64,000 nucleotides of DNA from assembly GCF_009928685.1 (NCBI RefSeq), contig NZ_WWEO01000038.1:62001-126000 (forward strand). Direction: 5' to 3'. The notes under the pieces are model-generated. The model ran no database searches. It worked only from the letters and a program-made list of their open reading frames with translations, and was not told the origin of the DNA. Position numbers and translations under genes: made by a program. Origin of the DNA: Mucilaginibacter agri. Lineage in GTDB: Bacteria; Bacteroidota; Bacteroidia; Sphingobacteriales; Sphingobacteriaceae. Of the stretch, positions 28,560 to 38,796 are shown one piece after another; within the stretch, counting starts at the first letter, position 1; every line of letters starts with the position of its first letter.

Positions 28560-28850
28560 TTATTTCAATCGTTGTGTTTTATGCAGGGCTACCGGCCCAT
28601 CTAATAGCGGGCCAACTTCTTTACCAAATTTTTGGTAGTGCGGTTGCTCGGTATGTAGTTTTAAGCTTTCGGCATCTTTCCAGGTTTCGTGAAAAATGAA
28701 AAGGTTTTCGTCTTCGCTATCCTGGTAAAGTTCATATTGCAGGCAGGCTTCTTCTCGCACCGATGCAGCAACCAGATATAATAATAGGGGTTTTGCGGCT
28801 TCGGCCTGGCCGGCTTTACATTTCAATAACGCTGTTAGATGAAGGCTCAT
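28560..28850 (-). CDS. Putative quinol monooxygenase (ABM family, YgiN-like)
   Basis: A 96-residue antibiotic-biosynthesis-monooxygenase fold protein: LTALLKCKAGQAEAAKPLL, then GCLQYELYQ-type CLQYELYQDSEDENLFIFHETWKD, and HYQKFG near the end match the small dimeric ferredoxin-like family of E. coli YgiN. YgiN oxidises menadiol and is encoded next to the quinone reductase MdaB in E. coli; the same neighbour is found here, with a 35-base overlap in a different frame, so the two proteins almost certainly work together. Confidence 0.85.
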   Translation of the reverse strand: MSLHLTALLKCKAGQAEAAKPLLLYLVAASVREEACLQYELYQDSEDENLFIFHETWKDAESLKLHTEQPHYQKFGKEVGPLLDGPVALHKTQRLK

Positions 28851-29451
28851 GTTGTTCGTTTTTAATAAATAAATTGTTTAAGTGTGCACGGTAACGCGCC
28901 ATTATATTTTCAATATCCGGATTTTTCATCACATCGTGAAAATGGATGCTGTCCAGCGGTGTCATCCCGGTAAAGGCGTTCATGCGGTGGAAGCCAAATA
29001 ATACTCCTTCGTCCACACTTTTTTGGTTAAAGAATTCGCCCGGTAGGGTAAAAGCTTCTTCGGGGGCATTCCATGATGAGGTTACCATGTAATGCTTTCC
29101 GTGCATTAATCCCCCGGTGCCATAGTTAATAGCCGGATTGACTGATGATCTGCCATCGCTTTTATAAATGCCATTATTGTAGCCAGCGGTAAATACCTCA
29201 TCTATATACTTCTTAAACTCATTAGGTAACTGAAACCACCATATTGGGGTGTGATAAATAATTACATCGGCCCATTTATAGCTCTCGGCCTCTTGTTGAG
29301 CATCGTAGCCATCGTTAATATCAGTATAACGTACATTGAAATCGGACTGATCTTCAAAAAATGCAACGGTAGCATCAAGCAACGATCTGTTAAATTTTCC
29401 GCCGGAATGAGCGAATACCTGACCGCCGTTTATTACAAATATATTCTTCAT
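28816..29451 (-). CDS. mdaB: NAD(P)H:quinone oxidoreductase, MdaB-like flavodoxin-fold protein
   Basis: A 211-residue FMN/FAD enzyme of the flavodoxin_2 family. It opens MKNIFVINGGQVFAHSGGKFN, the MdaB-type N-terminus; DVIIYHTPIWWFQLPNEFKKYIDEVF is the flavin-binding strand typical of modulator of drug activity B, and GTGGLMHGKHYMVTSSWNAPEEAF follows. These enzymes reduce quinones by two electrons, avoiding semiquinone radicals. It leads a two-gene operon with the YgiN-like gene, overlapping it by 35 bases. A LysR regulator is divergent 102 bases away and is the likely controller. Confidence 0.92.
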   Translation of the reverse strand: MKNIFVINGGQVFAHSGGKFNRSLLDATVAFFEDQSDFNVRYTDINDGYDAQQEAESYKWADVIIYHTPIWWFQLPNEFKKYIDEVFTAGYNNGIYKSDGRSSVNPAINYGTGGLMHGKHYMVTSSWNAPEEAFTLPGEFFNQKSVDEGVLFGFHRMNAFTGMTPLDSIHFHDVMKNPDIENIMARYRAHLNNLFIKNEQHEPSSNSVIEM

Positions 29452-29477
29452 CTTATTTTCTGTGTTTATTGTTGAAG

Positions 29478-29485
29478 CAAAAATA
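29478..29485 (-). promoter_or_regulatory. Putative mdaB operon -7 element with adjacent inverted repeat
   Basis: TATTTTTG on the minus strand, 26 bases before the mdaB ATG. Just upstream of it is the inverted repeat ATAG-N6-CTAT at 29491-29504, positioned where a LysR-type activator could contact polymerase. Confidence 0.5.
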
Positions 29486-29517
29486 CTTGCATAGTTTCTA
29501 CTATTAAAATAATATAA

Positions 29518-29544
29518 ATCATAGATTTGTATTATAATTATGAT
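29518..29544 (+). promoter_or_regulatory. lysR promoter overlapped by an inverted-repeat operator
   Basis: TAGATTTG at 29522-29529 is a perfect TAnnTTTG element 24 bases before the lysR ATG. It is enclosed by ATCATA (29518-29523) and TATGAT (29539-29544), a 6-bp inverted repeat with 15-base spacer. A protein bound there would cover the promoter, fitting negative autoregulation common for LysR genes. Confidence 0.5.
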
Positions 29545-29553
29545 AGATAGGTT

Positions 29554-30450
29554 ATGGTAAATTTAGAATGGTTTCGCACGTTTAAGGCTATATATGAAAC
29601 TGGTTCGCTAACCGGTGCGGCCGAGGCTCTGTTTATTTCGCAACCTGGCGTAAGCCTCCATCTCAGTTCGTTAGAAACCTATGTCGGTTATAAGCTGTTC
29701 GACCGTACTTCGCGCAAAATGGTGTCTACCGAACGTGGCAAGATCCTGTATAACTATGTGCAGGAGGCCATTTGTAAACTGGAGGATGCCGAGCGCCATT
29801 TTCATAAAAGCACGGAAAAGGATATACCGACCATTAGCATTGGTATGTGTTTCGAAACATTTCAGTTTACGCTGGAATCGTACCTGCCTACGCTGCCTTT
29901 TAACGTCTTTATCAAATTTGGCGAATACCCGGAAATGTTGAGCGACTTGGATTCGGGCGTTTTGGACATGATCATCACCCCGCAAAAAGGCGATTACAAA
30001 GGCTTGGAGTACAAAGCTTTTTCTAAGGAGAAAATAGTGGTTATTGCAGGCTCCGAAACCGCCACCCAAGATTTTGATAATTTAGATACAGCAAAGGACG
30101 TTAAAGGCATTCACGACTGGCTGATACAACAAAAGTGGTACGGTACTACAAGTGATATGGAACATTTGCGCAGATTCTGGCATGCCAACTTTGGCAAACG
30201 CCCCGATTTTAAGCCCAACTACATTGTACCTAACATGGGTTCTATTATTCGTTGCCTCAGTAACGGTACCGGCGTAGCCGTAGTGCCCGATTTTCTCTCT
30301 AAAAAAGAACTTGAGGCCGGCCACATTAAAATACTTTGGCAAGGCAATAATATCATAGAGAATACCCTATACTTCGGCACCAGGAAAAAAACGATCTATG
30401 CTGAGCAAATCAAAATGATAGAGGAGATTTTTGAGCGGGAAATGGTGTAA
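29554..30450 (+). CDS. LysR-family transcriptional regulator
   Basis: A 298-residue LTTR. The winged helix-turn-helix occupies residues 1-60 (TFKAIYETGSLTGAAEALFISQPGVSLHLSSLETYVGYKLFDR), and the C-terminal part is the two-lobed effector-binding domain (TISIGMCFETFQFTLESYL, VLDMIITPQ, GTGVAVVPDFLSKKEL). It is divergent from the mdaB/ygiN-like pair, the standard arrangement for LTTR control of a target operon, so a quinone or redox signal is the natural guess for its inducer. Operator-like inverted repeats are present in the shared 102-base region. Confidence 0.93.
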   Translation: MVNLEWFRTFKAIYETGSLTGAAEALFISQPGVSLHLSSLETYVGYKLFDRTSRKMVSTERGKILYNYVQEAICKLEDAERHFHKSTEKDIPTISIGMCFETFQFTLESYLPTLPFNVFIKFGEYPEMLSDLDSGVLDMIITPQKGDYKGLEYKAFSKEKIVVIAGSETATQDFDNLDTAKDVKGIHDWLIQQKWYGTTSDMEHLRRFWHANFGKRPDFKPNYIVPNMGSIIRCLSNGTGVAVVPDFLSKKELEAGHIKILWQGNNIIENTLYFGTRKKTIYAEQIKMIEEIFEREMV

Positions 30451-30511
30451 CGATAGAATAATAGGCATTGGTCGCAAGTCGTAAATTCGCTCAATAACTT
30501 TCCTCTCTATG

Positions 30512-32506
30512 TTATCTAATTACGGTAACATAGCCCGAACGGTCTACCGGATTTCCCCTAAGGTCTGCAGCTTTAATTACGTAATAATAAACGCCTACAG
30601 GTACAGGGCTGCCATGAAAGTTGCCATCCCAACTGTTAAATGTACTTTGCGACTGGAACAGTGTTTCGCCATATCGGCTAAAGATGCGGATATTATAATT
30701 GACAAGATCAGTAAGCGACACTATAAACTCATCGTTAATTCCATCTCCGTTGGGAGTAAATGTATTAGGGATCAGAAGGCCGCCTCCATCCAAAAGTATG
30801 TAGTCGCCCTTGGTTATCGATGCAGAACAAGCGGATTGTTTAAATGCGGTGAGGGTAACTTTATAAGTACCCTTAACACCATAGCTATGTTGGGGACTAA
30901 AATCAGAAGATGTTACGCCGTCCCCAAAATCCCACAAATAGCTATCTGCATCGGTAGATTGGTTGTAAAATTTCACAATCGCCGGGATAGACAGCTTGGC
31001 GGGCGCGGCCGGTTCGGTATAAAAGGAGGCTTGAGGGGCGTCGTATATTTCGGGTATAGTTATGCTGGAAGGGTCGCTGGTACAGCCGCCTCTCGTTAAA
31101 TATAGCTTATAAACGCCTGCTTGTTGCTTGCTGGTTATCGGTATATTAACCTCCGGCGAATCGGAAGTGAAGTTATTGGGGCCAGTCCATAAATAGGTGT
31201 CACCCGGTTGTTGACTGGCGCTCAATACCAAATTGTCTTGCAGGCAAAAGCTTGGTTTGTTTGCAATTATTTGCGGAGGTGTTGGCTTTTGGCCTACATT
31301 AAAGGTTTTAAAGTCAACATCAATGCAGCCATTAGCTGTAGAGGCTTCCAGCGTAACTGTTTTCGGTCCAGGTGTTGTATAGGTTATGGTATAGGGCCCA
31401 ATCCCGTTCGCAGATGTTATACTGGCATCAGCCCCAAAATTCCATTTTAAACTCTCGTAGTTAGTAGCTTGGCTGGTAAAAACAAAGCTCTGTTTAGGTT
31501 CACAGCTATTTAAAGAAACCTGGTCTATAGCGGCCTTAGGCCCTGCAAATACAGCGTCGCCCCTAACACCTTCCTGATCTGCAAATTCGAGCGTAAAGCC
31601 GCTGTTTTGACTCACAAAGTTGTTAACGAGCAAGGCATAGTAATGGCCTTGCTGCAAGGTAAGGTATTCAACTTTGCCATTTTGGCCCGCGCCGCAACCG
31701 CCAGGTTCGCTAAGGTCAAAGTCGTGAAAATCCAACCCTGTTTTATAATAAGATGGTCCGGAGTTGCAGCTAACGCCACTTCCGGCAGCACACCTAACGG
31801 CGTTTACGGCATTAATATTTGCCTCATCGTCGGTTAACCCGAGGTCATACAATACAAAATCAAGATCATCTGTTTTTTTATTTGGGGTTAAGGTAAATAC
31901 GAGGTTGCCGCTATTTGCCGCCTTCCATTTGTACCAAACGGTGTTTTGCTCGTTGGCTTGTCCGGGGTTATCAAGGCATGTACCCATGCTTTCGTTATTG
32001 TTGTTGCCCGCCCCGCTAACCTTACTTTGCGAAATGGTTTGCGTGCTGCAAAGCAGTAATGCAGTTGCATAATCTTGGCCAGCTTGTAAAACAGGGTTGT
32101 AATTGTTAATGCATAATTTAAAACTGCCTGGTACTCCGCTGCTGCTGCTCACAGCAATGTAATAAGTGGCGCCTACAATTAAACCTCCCTTATAAAAGCT
32201 CGTTACATTGTCTGTAATAGTTGAAGTTCCGGGCAACTGCGTGCCGCTACAATCTGCAGATAAAGTAATTTCCGGTGAAGCCAAAGTCGCCCCCGAAACA
32301 GTAATATTAACATCGTATTTGGTGGCTACAAATTTAAACCAATAGGTAGGTTTAGCGGCGGTAGTAGCATACTGAGCATCCGCTGAACAAAAATTGTTTA
32401 CCTGGCTAATTAAAGTTGCTTCAACGCAATCCGGAATGTCGGCCGAAGGATGCGCATTGCAGATATTTATGAGAAGTAATAAAAGCAGGGAAGCAAAAAC
32501 TCTCAA
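30512..32506 (-). CDS. Secreted PKD-domain protein with T9SS type B sorting domain
   Basis: A 664-residue exported protein: signal peptide MRVFASLLLLLLINICNA, two pre-peptidase C-like beta domains (about 20-310, VEATLISQVNNFCSADAQY and WYKWKAANSGNLVFTLTPN), an Ig/PKD-like stretch, a clear PKD domain (VKFYNQSTDADSYLWDFGDG, HSYGVKGTYKVTLTAF), and a C-terminal gliding-motility-type domain beginning IPNTFTPNGDGINDEF and ending YVTVIR. The last is the class B T9SS sorting signal, so the protein is carried across the outer membrane. Likely an adhesin or surface protein; no enzyme domain is visible. Confidence 0.92.
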   Translation of the reverse strand: MRVFASLLLLLLINICNAHPSADIPDCVEATLISQVNNFCSADAQYATTAAKPTYWFKFVATKYDVNITVSGATLASPEITLSADCSGTQLPGTSTITDNVTSFYKGGLIVGATYYIAVSSSSGVPGSFKLCINNYNPVLQAGQDYATALLLCSTQTISQSKVSGAGNNNNESMGTCLDNPGQANEQNTVWYKWKAANSGNLVFTLTPNKKTDDLDFVLYDLGLTDDEANINAVNAVRCAAGSGVSCNSGPSYYKTGLDFHDFDLSEPGGCGAGQNGKVEYLTLQQGHYYALLVNNFVSQNSGFTLEFADQEGVRGDAVFAGPKAAIDQVSLNSCEPKQSFVFTSQATNYESLKWNFGADASITSANGIGPYTITYTTPGPKTVTLEASTANGCIDVDFKTFNVGQKPTPPQIIANKPSFCLQDNLVLSASQQPGDTYLWTGPNNFTSDSPEVNIPITSKQQAGVYKLYLTRGGCTSDPSSITIPEIYDAPQASFYTEPAAPAKLSIPAIVKFYNQSTDADSYLWDFGDGVTSSDFSPQHSYGVKGTYKVTLTAFKQSACSASITKGDYILLDGGGLLIPNTFTPNGDGINDEFIVSLTDLVNYNIRIFSRYGETLFQSQSTFNSWDGNFHGSPVPVGVYYYVIKAADLRGNPVDRSGYVTVIR

Positions 32507-32807
32507 TGATTTATTGGTTTGTATAACAAATTAATAAATCATTTACAATCTTACGCTCTATTTTCCGTTTTTATTAGATGTTTGTAGCTTAATTAGTGGA
32601 AAAAAAGCAAAATGTTGAAAAAACTTTAGTTAAAAGTTGTGAAAAATGCGATTATAGCATTAGCTTGCCTTTGCGATTGATATAGCTAAAAGTTGTAATA
32701 ATTTTTAAAAAAATGAACCCTAATGGCGGGCAATACCGTATACCTGTGTTAGAACATGTATGCGCGTGTTTTTGCCCTGCTTTGCATTTAAAACTATTTA
32801 AAAGATA
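32507..32807. other. Divergent intergenic region with a short direct repeat
   Basis: A 301-base AT-rich gap between divergent genes. The 10-base sequence TAAAAGTTGT occurs twice in direct orientation, at 32631-32640 and 32687-32696, 56 bases apart. No clear TAnnTTTG promoter and no coding potential were seen. Confidence 0.35.
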
Positions 32808-33269
32808 ATGATTGCCGATCCGTCTAGAACTGAAATCATGGTAAACGAACTATTGGATTTAATTAACGACTACGTTTCGTGTTCAACCTACATGTGTGGT
32901 TCGCTAAAAGACTTTTATGATGTTGAGGGGGACACGTCTTTAACTTCACAAAATAGAAGTAACGCTATACCTGAGCAAGGAAACCTGCCCGATGGAATAC
33001 ACTTTACATTTCACGGAAACGGTTGCTATTTTGAATTTGAAAATGGCGGCATTGATGTCGACTTCGGGCCCAATAACCGCTGCGACGGCTTTGACCTTTA
33101 TAGATTAAGGGAGTATTGGCTGATGTCAAAAAAGTCGGTTTATAAAAACCTTACCGAAGAGGCCTTTATGCAAGGTAAGTTTGACGAGATTGTAAAAAAA
33201 GGATTTATCTGCAACCCCAATTGGAACCCAGGGAAAGAACTTTTCTACCTTTCTGAATTAGTAAATTAG
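32808..33269 (+). CDS. DUF6896-like protein (possible immunity protein)
   Basis: A 153-residue soluble protein. The central run HFTFHGNGCYFEFENGGIDV followed by DFGPNNRCDGFDLYRL fits my memory of the DUF6896 family (HGxGCxFxF... VDFDFGP...GFDxWRL), which is often found as an immunity-like gene near polymorphic toxins. No toxin gene is adjacent, so if that reading is right it is an orphan. Starts at 32808 and 32838 (MVNELLDLIND) are both possible. The gene sits alone between a T9SS cargo gene and a kinase gene on the opposite strand. Confidence 0.6.
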   Translation: MIADPSRTEIMVNELLDLINDYVSCSTYMCGSLKDFYDVEGDTSLTSQNRSNAIPEQGNLPDGIHFTFHGNGCYFEFENGGIDVDFGPNNRCDGFDLYRLREYWLMSKKSVYKNLTEEAFMQGKFDEIVKKGFICNPNWNPGKELFYLSELVN

Positions 33270-33320
33270 TCTTCGATTCTTAAACTTACAGACTCATAGT
33301 AAAAGCAGGTTAAAGCTTAA

Positions 33321-35498
33321 CTATTTACACTTAACCGGAATTGTGAACGTAAATTCGGTACCAATACCGGGTTTGCTTTCAACCTCAATTTCTCCATTAC
33401 ATTTCTCGATCAGGTCTTTACAAAAGAGCAATCCCATGCCCGTGCCCGATTCGTTCTGTGTGCCGGCTATGCTATCCATACGGCTTTTAAACAGCTTATT
33501 CAACTGCTCCTTCGACATGCCAATGCCATGATCTTTGATCTTAACTATTACCTTACCTTCTTTCTCCTCGGCTGATATTTCGATGTTATCGTCGCGGTGC
33601 GAAAATTTAATGGCGTTGGTGATCAGGTTCCTTACCACAATGCGGATCGAATTCGGATCTGCTGTGGCGGTCAGGTTTTCGGCAACATCGGTCACAAAAC
33701 CAATCCCTTTTTTTTGAGCCTCATCGCGGTAGTTATCAATTTCATTTAAAACCAGTTCGGATACCGAGAAAGGTTTAAGTGTGATGTCAAAGCTCTCCAT
33801 CTGGCTGTTTACCCAAAACAAAAGCGTGTCGAGAAAATCTGAGGTATAGTCGAGTTGCTTAAGCACGGCGGGCAGCATGTCTAGCATTTCCTGGTGGGTA
33901 ATACTACTATCCCTTAATAAATAAAACAAGCCTTTTAAGGTACTCAGCGGTGCGCGCAGATCGTGAGCAAGTATCGCAATAAGTCTGTCTTTTAAATGAT
34001 TAAGCTCGTTTAGTTTTTTTGCCTGCTCATCGAGATCGGTTTTTTGATGCAGTACCTCTGTGTTTTTAAGCTCCAGTTTGGTGTTGATTTCCTTCTGACG
34101 TTTCTTCTCGCGGTAATAGATCCAGATGGTTAACAACATCCCCACAATAATGATCAGAAATATGGCAATAACCAAACGCTGCCTTTGTGAACGCTGCTGA
34201 AATAGCATTTCGCGTTCGTGCTGATGTTGTTTCAGCTGCCGTTCTTTAAGCGCAAAGGTAAGTTCGAAGTTGTAGGATGTAGATTTCTCGATACTCTCAT
34301 TACTTTTCAACTGCTCTTTGAGGTTGATGTATTGATTTAAATATTGGTAGGCGTCGGCATTTTTGCCCAAACCCGCTAAGGCCTTGCTCATTTGTAAGGC
34401 TGCACTGGCCTTTACGGCCAAATTGCCCAGTTTAACCGACAATTGCTGGCCTTCCAATGCATATCCGTAAGCTTTTTGGTATTCGTGCTGTTGATTATAC
34501 AGGTTAGCCAACCCCACGAGCGCATACGCCTGGTTGTAAACTATTTTGAATTTGCGCGCAATTTGTAAGGAAGTATCTATATAACTGTTAGCCCTCGCAA
34601 AATCGTTTTTAGCGGCATAGGCTAGCCCCAGGTCGGTGTAAACAGAACTTAGGCCATCTTTATCATTTTGGGTATTTACAATTTTGTTGGCTGTATTTAA
34701 ATATCGAATAGCGCCGTCGTAGTCGTTTTGCGCCAATAATATTTCGCCAATGTTTTGGTTAATGGTGCCCAGCGCCTGTATGTTATCGGTGCCTTGTAGC
34801 AGATTTAGCGCTTTTTTAAAATGAACGAGTGCATTCGGATAAACCTCCATGTTTTGCAACACCGCACCAATATTGTTATACAAATTACCAGATAATAGCG
34901 CGTAATGATTCTTGATTGCAATAAAGAGCCCCTTATAATAGTAGTCGAGCGCTTTAGAAAGTTCGCCACGGCTAAAGTATACGTTGCCAAGGCCCTTATA
35001 CAGATTGGTTTGTAGTAGCTCGTTGCCGTTGTCCTTATTAAGGTTTACAGCCAGGTTTAAATATTTAAGGGCCAGCTCATAGTCGGCAATTAAAGTATAC
35101 ATGCCACCATAAGCCTGGTAACAGGCAATTTGCCCTTTTATGTCGTTTAATTTTTTAAAGATGGCAATCGCCTCATCCAATTGTTGCTTTGCTTCAGTGG
35201 TACGGCCTTTAAAATAATCTACGTGCGCACTTTGCAGCAGGCCGTTAGCCAGGCCTTTATCATATTTGATGCTGCGCGATAGGGAGATACTTTTTTGTGC
35301 GTAATAATAGGCGCTATCTGGCGTAGATTGAAAGTAGTTTTCGGAAAGCAGATTTAACCTGTTTATAGTTAAAGTGTCGGCTTTGAGCCTGTCTTTTGGG
35401 CCGAGTAATTTTAGCAGGCTATCTACAGCACTATTTCTTGTAGCTGCATTGCCCGTAAAAATTATCAGTAACAGAAAAGATGTAAAAAAGTATCTCAA
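33321..35498 (-). CDS. TPR-containing sensor histidine kinase
   Basis: A 725-residue membrane kinase. A signal peptide (MRYFFTSFLLLIIFTGNA) precedes about 400 periplasmic residues made of TPR repeats (for example ALDYYYKGLFIAIKNHYALLSGNLYNNIGAVL), then one helix at about 432-453, a coiled coil (EKKRQKEINTKLELKNTEVLHQ-type), the HisKA box with LIAILAHDLRAPLSTLKG (phospho-acceptor His), and an HATPase domain with NLITNAIKFSHR, KDHGIGMS and GTGMGLLFCKDLI. The TPR array probably senses a protein or peptide in the periplasm. No response regulator gene adjoins, so the partner is unknown. The ATG follows a 509-base region with unusual repeats. Confidence 0.93.
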   Translation of the reverse strand: MRYFFTSFLLLIIFTGNAATRNSAVDSLLKLLGPKDRLKADTLTINRLNLLSENYFQSTPDSAYYYAQKSISLSRSIKYDKGLANGLLQSAHVDYFKGRTTEAKQQLDEAIAIFKKLNDIKGQIACYQAYGGMYTLIADYELALKYLNLAVNLNKDNGNELLQTNLYKGLGNVYFSRGELSKALDYYYKGLFIAIKNHYALLSGNLYNNIGAVLQNMEVYPNALVHFKKALNLLQGTDNIQALGTINQNIGEILLAQNDYDGAIRYLNTANKIVNTQNDKDGLSSVYTDLGLAYAAKNDFARANSYIDTSLQIARKFKIVYNQAYALVGLANLYNQQHEYQKAYGYALEGQQLSVKLGNLAVKASAALQMSKALAGLGKNADAYQYLNQYINLKEQLKSNESIEKSTSYNFELTFALKERQLKQHQHEREMLFQQRSQRQRLVIAIFLIIIVGMLLTIWIYYREKKRQKEINTKLELKNTEVLHQKTDLDEQAKKLNELNHLKDRLIAILAHDLRAPLSTLKGLFYLLRDSSITHQEMLDMLPAVLKQLDYTSDFLDTLLFWVNSQMESFDITLKPFSVSELVLNEIDNYRDEAQKKGIGFVTDVAENLTATADPNSIRIVVRNLITNAIKFSHRDDNIEISAEEKEGKVIVKIKDHGIGMSKEQLNKLFKSRMDSIAGTQNESGTGMGLLFCKDLIEKCNGEIEVESKPGIGTEFTFTIPVKCK

Positions 35499-35719
35499 GA
35501 CAGCAGGCTTTAGGCTATTTAATTTTAGGTTAACTCATCTCTAAATATAATACAAAAAGTATGCAATAGTGTGTTGTAACTTGTAATGAATATTCTGAAT
35601 AAATCTACAATTGTTGGTTTTAGGCATCTTAGAAAGATAATTTGGTTTGTAAATTTCCCGTTATGCTTTTCGCTAAAATTAAGTTGTGGATTTAACGACT
35701 AATATTGAATCCTAAATTG

Positions 35720-35778
35720 GTGGTGCAGTGGTGCAATGCACCACATGCACCACTGTGTTCCTACTTAAAAGTCATTTT
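35720..35778. repeat. Hairpin/direct-repeat unit 1
   Basis: Two tandem GTGGTGCA (35720-35727, 35728-35735) are answered by two TGCACCAC (35737-35744, 35746-35753), giving a 16-bp stem with one bulged A, or alternatively a 10-bp stem CAGTGGTGCA/TGCACCACTG. Eight bases later comes TACTTAAAAGTCATTTT (35762-35778), repeated exactly in unit 2. Confidence 0.75.
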
Positions 35779-35833
35779 GTTTAAATGGACTTATTTATGT
35801 GGTTGATTTTTAGATGGTTATTAGAAATTGTTA

Positions 35834-35884
35834 ATCGGTGTAGAAATGCCGATACACCACTTTTCAGTACTTAAAAGTCATTTT
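35834..35884. repeat. Hairpin/direct-repeat unit 2
   Basis: GGTGTA (35837-35842) pairs with TACACC (35853-35858); an overlapping alternative stem is ATCGG (35834-35838) with CCGAT (35849-35853). The hairpin ends in CACCAC, as in unit 1, and nine bases later the identical 17-base TACTTAAAAGTCATTTT occurs at 35868-35884. Confidence 0.7.
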
Positions 35885-35956
35885 ATTGCCCGAAGTTGGA
35901 TCGTTAGATTCCATACCTGGCTGTTTACTTGTAACGTAAAAAGAACCGTAAACGAA

Positions 35957-35982
35957 AAAAGCCTTCATTACTGAAGGCTTTT
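35957..35982 (-). terminator. gyrB terminator
   Basis: Arms AAAAGCCTTCA (35957-35967) and TGAAGGCTTTT (35972-35982), loop TTAC. The A6 run on the left gives the U-tract on the minus strand, 25 bases past the gyrB stop. Confidence 0.88.
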
Positions 35983-36007
35983 CTCTTGCTTAAAATATGA
36001 TCTGCAA

Positions 36008-37969
<1,962 letters not shown>

Positions 37970-37988
37970 TTAATAATAAAATAACTAA

Positions 37989-37996
37989 CAAAAGTA
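37989..37996 (-). promoter_or_regulatory. Putative gyrB -7 promoter element
   Basis: TACTTTTG on the minus strand, 22 bases before the gyrB ATG; a perfect TAnnTTTG in the divergent 152-base region. Confidence 0.5.
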
Positions 37997-38087
37997 CGAA
38001 ATTTTGGCCACATTAGGGGTGTGTTGTGGATAAAAAAGCATCTGTTAATAAGCGATTTGAATAGTTAGGATAATTAGATTGAAATTT

Positions 38088-38095
38088 TATCTTTG
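38088..38095 (+). promoter_or_regulatory. Putative -7 promoter element of the OmpH-like gene
   Basis: TATCTTTG, a perfect TAnnTTTG, 23 bases before the ATG at 38119. Confidence 0.5.
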
Positions 38096-38118
38096 TCGGT
38101 AAAATTTATAAACGTAGA

Positions 38119-38724
38119 ATGGAAAAAATGAGTTCGGTTTTTACAAAACTTACTTTAGGTGTTGCATTGGCAACTGCGGTTGTTGCCTGTAACCAAAACA
38201 AAACCGCCGATAAGGCAACCGCTACAGTAGCGCCTGCTGCAGGTTCTACTGCTGCAAAATCAGAAATTGTTTACATTAATCAGGATACACTCCTTACAAA
38301 ATATAACTATGTAAAGGATATGACCGCCAGGTTAGAAACCAAAGGCAAAGCTGCCCAGGCTGATCTGCAATCAAGAGGTCAGGCGTTTCAACGCGAAGTT
38401 GCCGAGTATCAGAAAAATGCCGCTACTATGGCTGCTGATGCACGTGCAACAACAGAGAAACACTTACAAAGCAAACAGCAAGAATTACAAGCTTATCAGC
38501 AAAATACCGGTGCACAAGTACAACAAGACCAAGGTGCTGAGCAGGTAAAATTGTATGAAAAAATTGCTGATTACGTAAAGCAATATGCTAAAGACAAAGG
38601 CTACAAACTGGTATTAACTTACCAAAAAGGTAACGCTAACATGTTATATGGCGATCCTAGCCTTGATGTTACTGCTGACGTTTTGAAAGGCCTTAACGAC
38701 GCTTACGCTAAAGACAAAAAATAA
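38119..38724 (+). CDS. OmpH/Skp-family lipoprotein
   Basis: A 201-residue exported protein. The signal peptide ends in AVVAC, a lipobox with Cys at about 24, followed by an Ala/Thr-rich linker, the strand SEIVYINQDTLLTKYNYVKD that opens Skp-like proteins, and a long coiled coil rich in Gln and Ala (MTARLETKGKAAQADLQSRG onward) that forms the chaperone tentacles. Skp holds unfolded outer-membrane proteins in the periplasm. The lipid anchor is the notable difference from soluble E. coli Skp. It is not linked to bamA, where Skp genes usually lie, so it is a stand-alone paralogue. Confidence 0.87.
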   Translation: MEKMSSVFTKLTLGVALATAVVACNQNKTADKATATVAPAAGSTAAKSEIVYINQDTLLTKYNYVKDMTARLETKGKAAQADLQSRGQAFQREVAEYQKNAATMAADARATTEKHLQSKQQELQAYQQNTGAQVQQDQGAEQVKLYEKIADYVKQYAKDKGYKLVLTYQKGNANMLYGDPSLDVTADVLKGLNDAYAKDKK

Positions 38725-38749
38725 TAGCCAATAAAAATTTTTCGGTTGA

Positions 38750-38781
38750 AAGCCGCTCCATATTATATGGAGCGGCTTTTG
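38750..38781 (+). terminator. Terminator of the OmpH-like gene
   Basis: Perfect 13-bp stem AAGCCGCTCCATA/TATGGAGCGGCTT (38750-38762, 38766-38778) with loop TTA, then TT and GTGTTTT. Confidence 0.85.
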
Positions 38782-38796
38782 TGTTTTAAGCCTACC

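Larger units (their letters stand above)
35499..35956. other. Long intergenic region upstream of the TPR kinase
   Basis: Noncoding, about 460 bases up to the gyrB terminator. The first 220 bases (35499-35719) are AT-rich with no recognised element. From 35720 to 35884 lie two related hairpin-plus-repeat units, described separately. No open frame with coding character is present on either strand. Confidence 0.6.

Noticed and set aside
35720..35884. Possible miniature CRISPR array
   Set aside because: Only two repeat units with long unequal spacers and no cas genes; hairpins differ between units.
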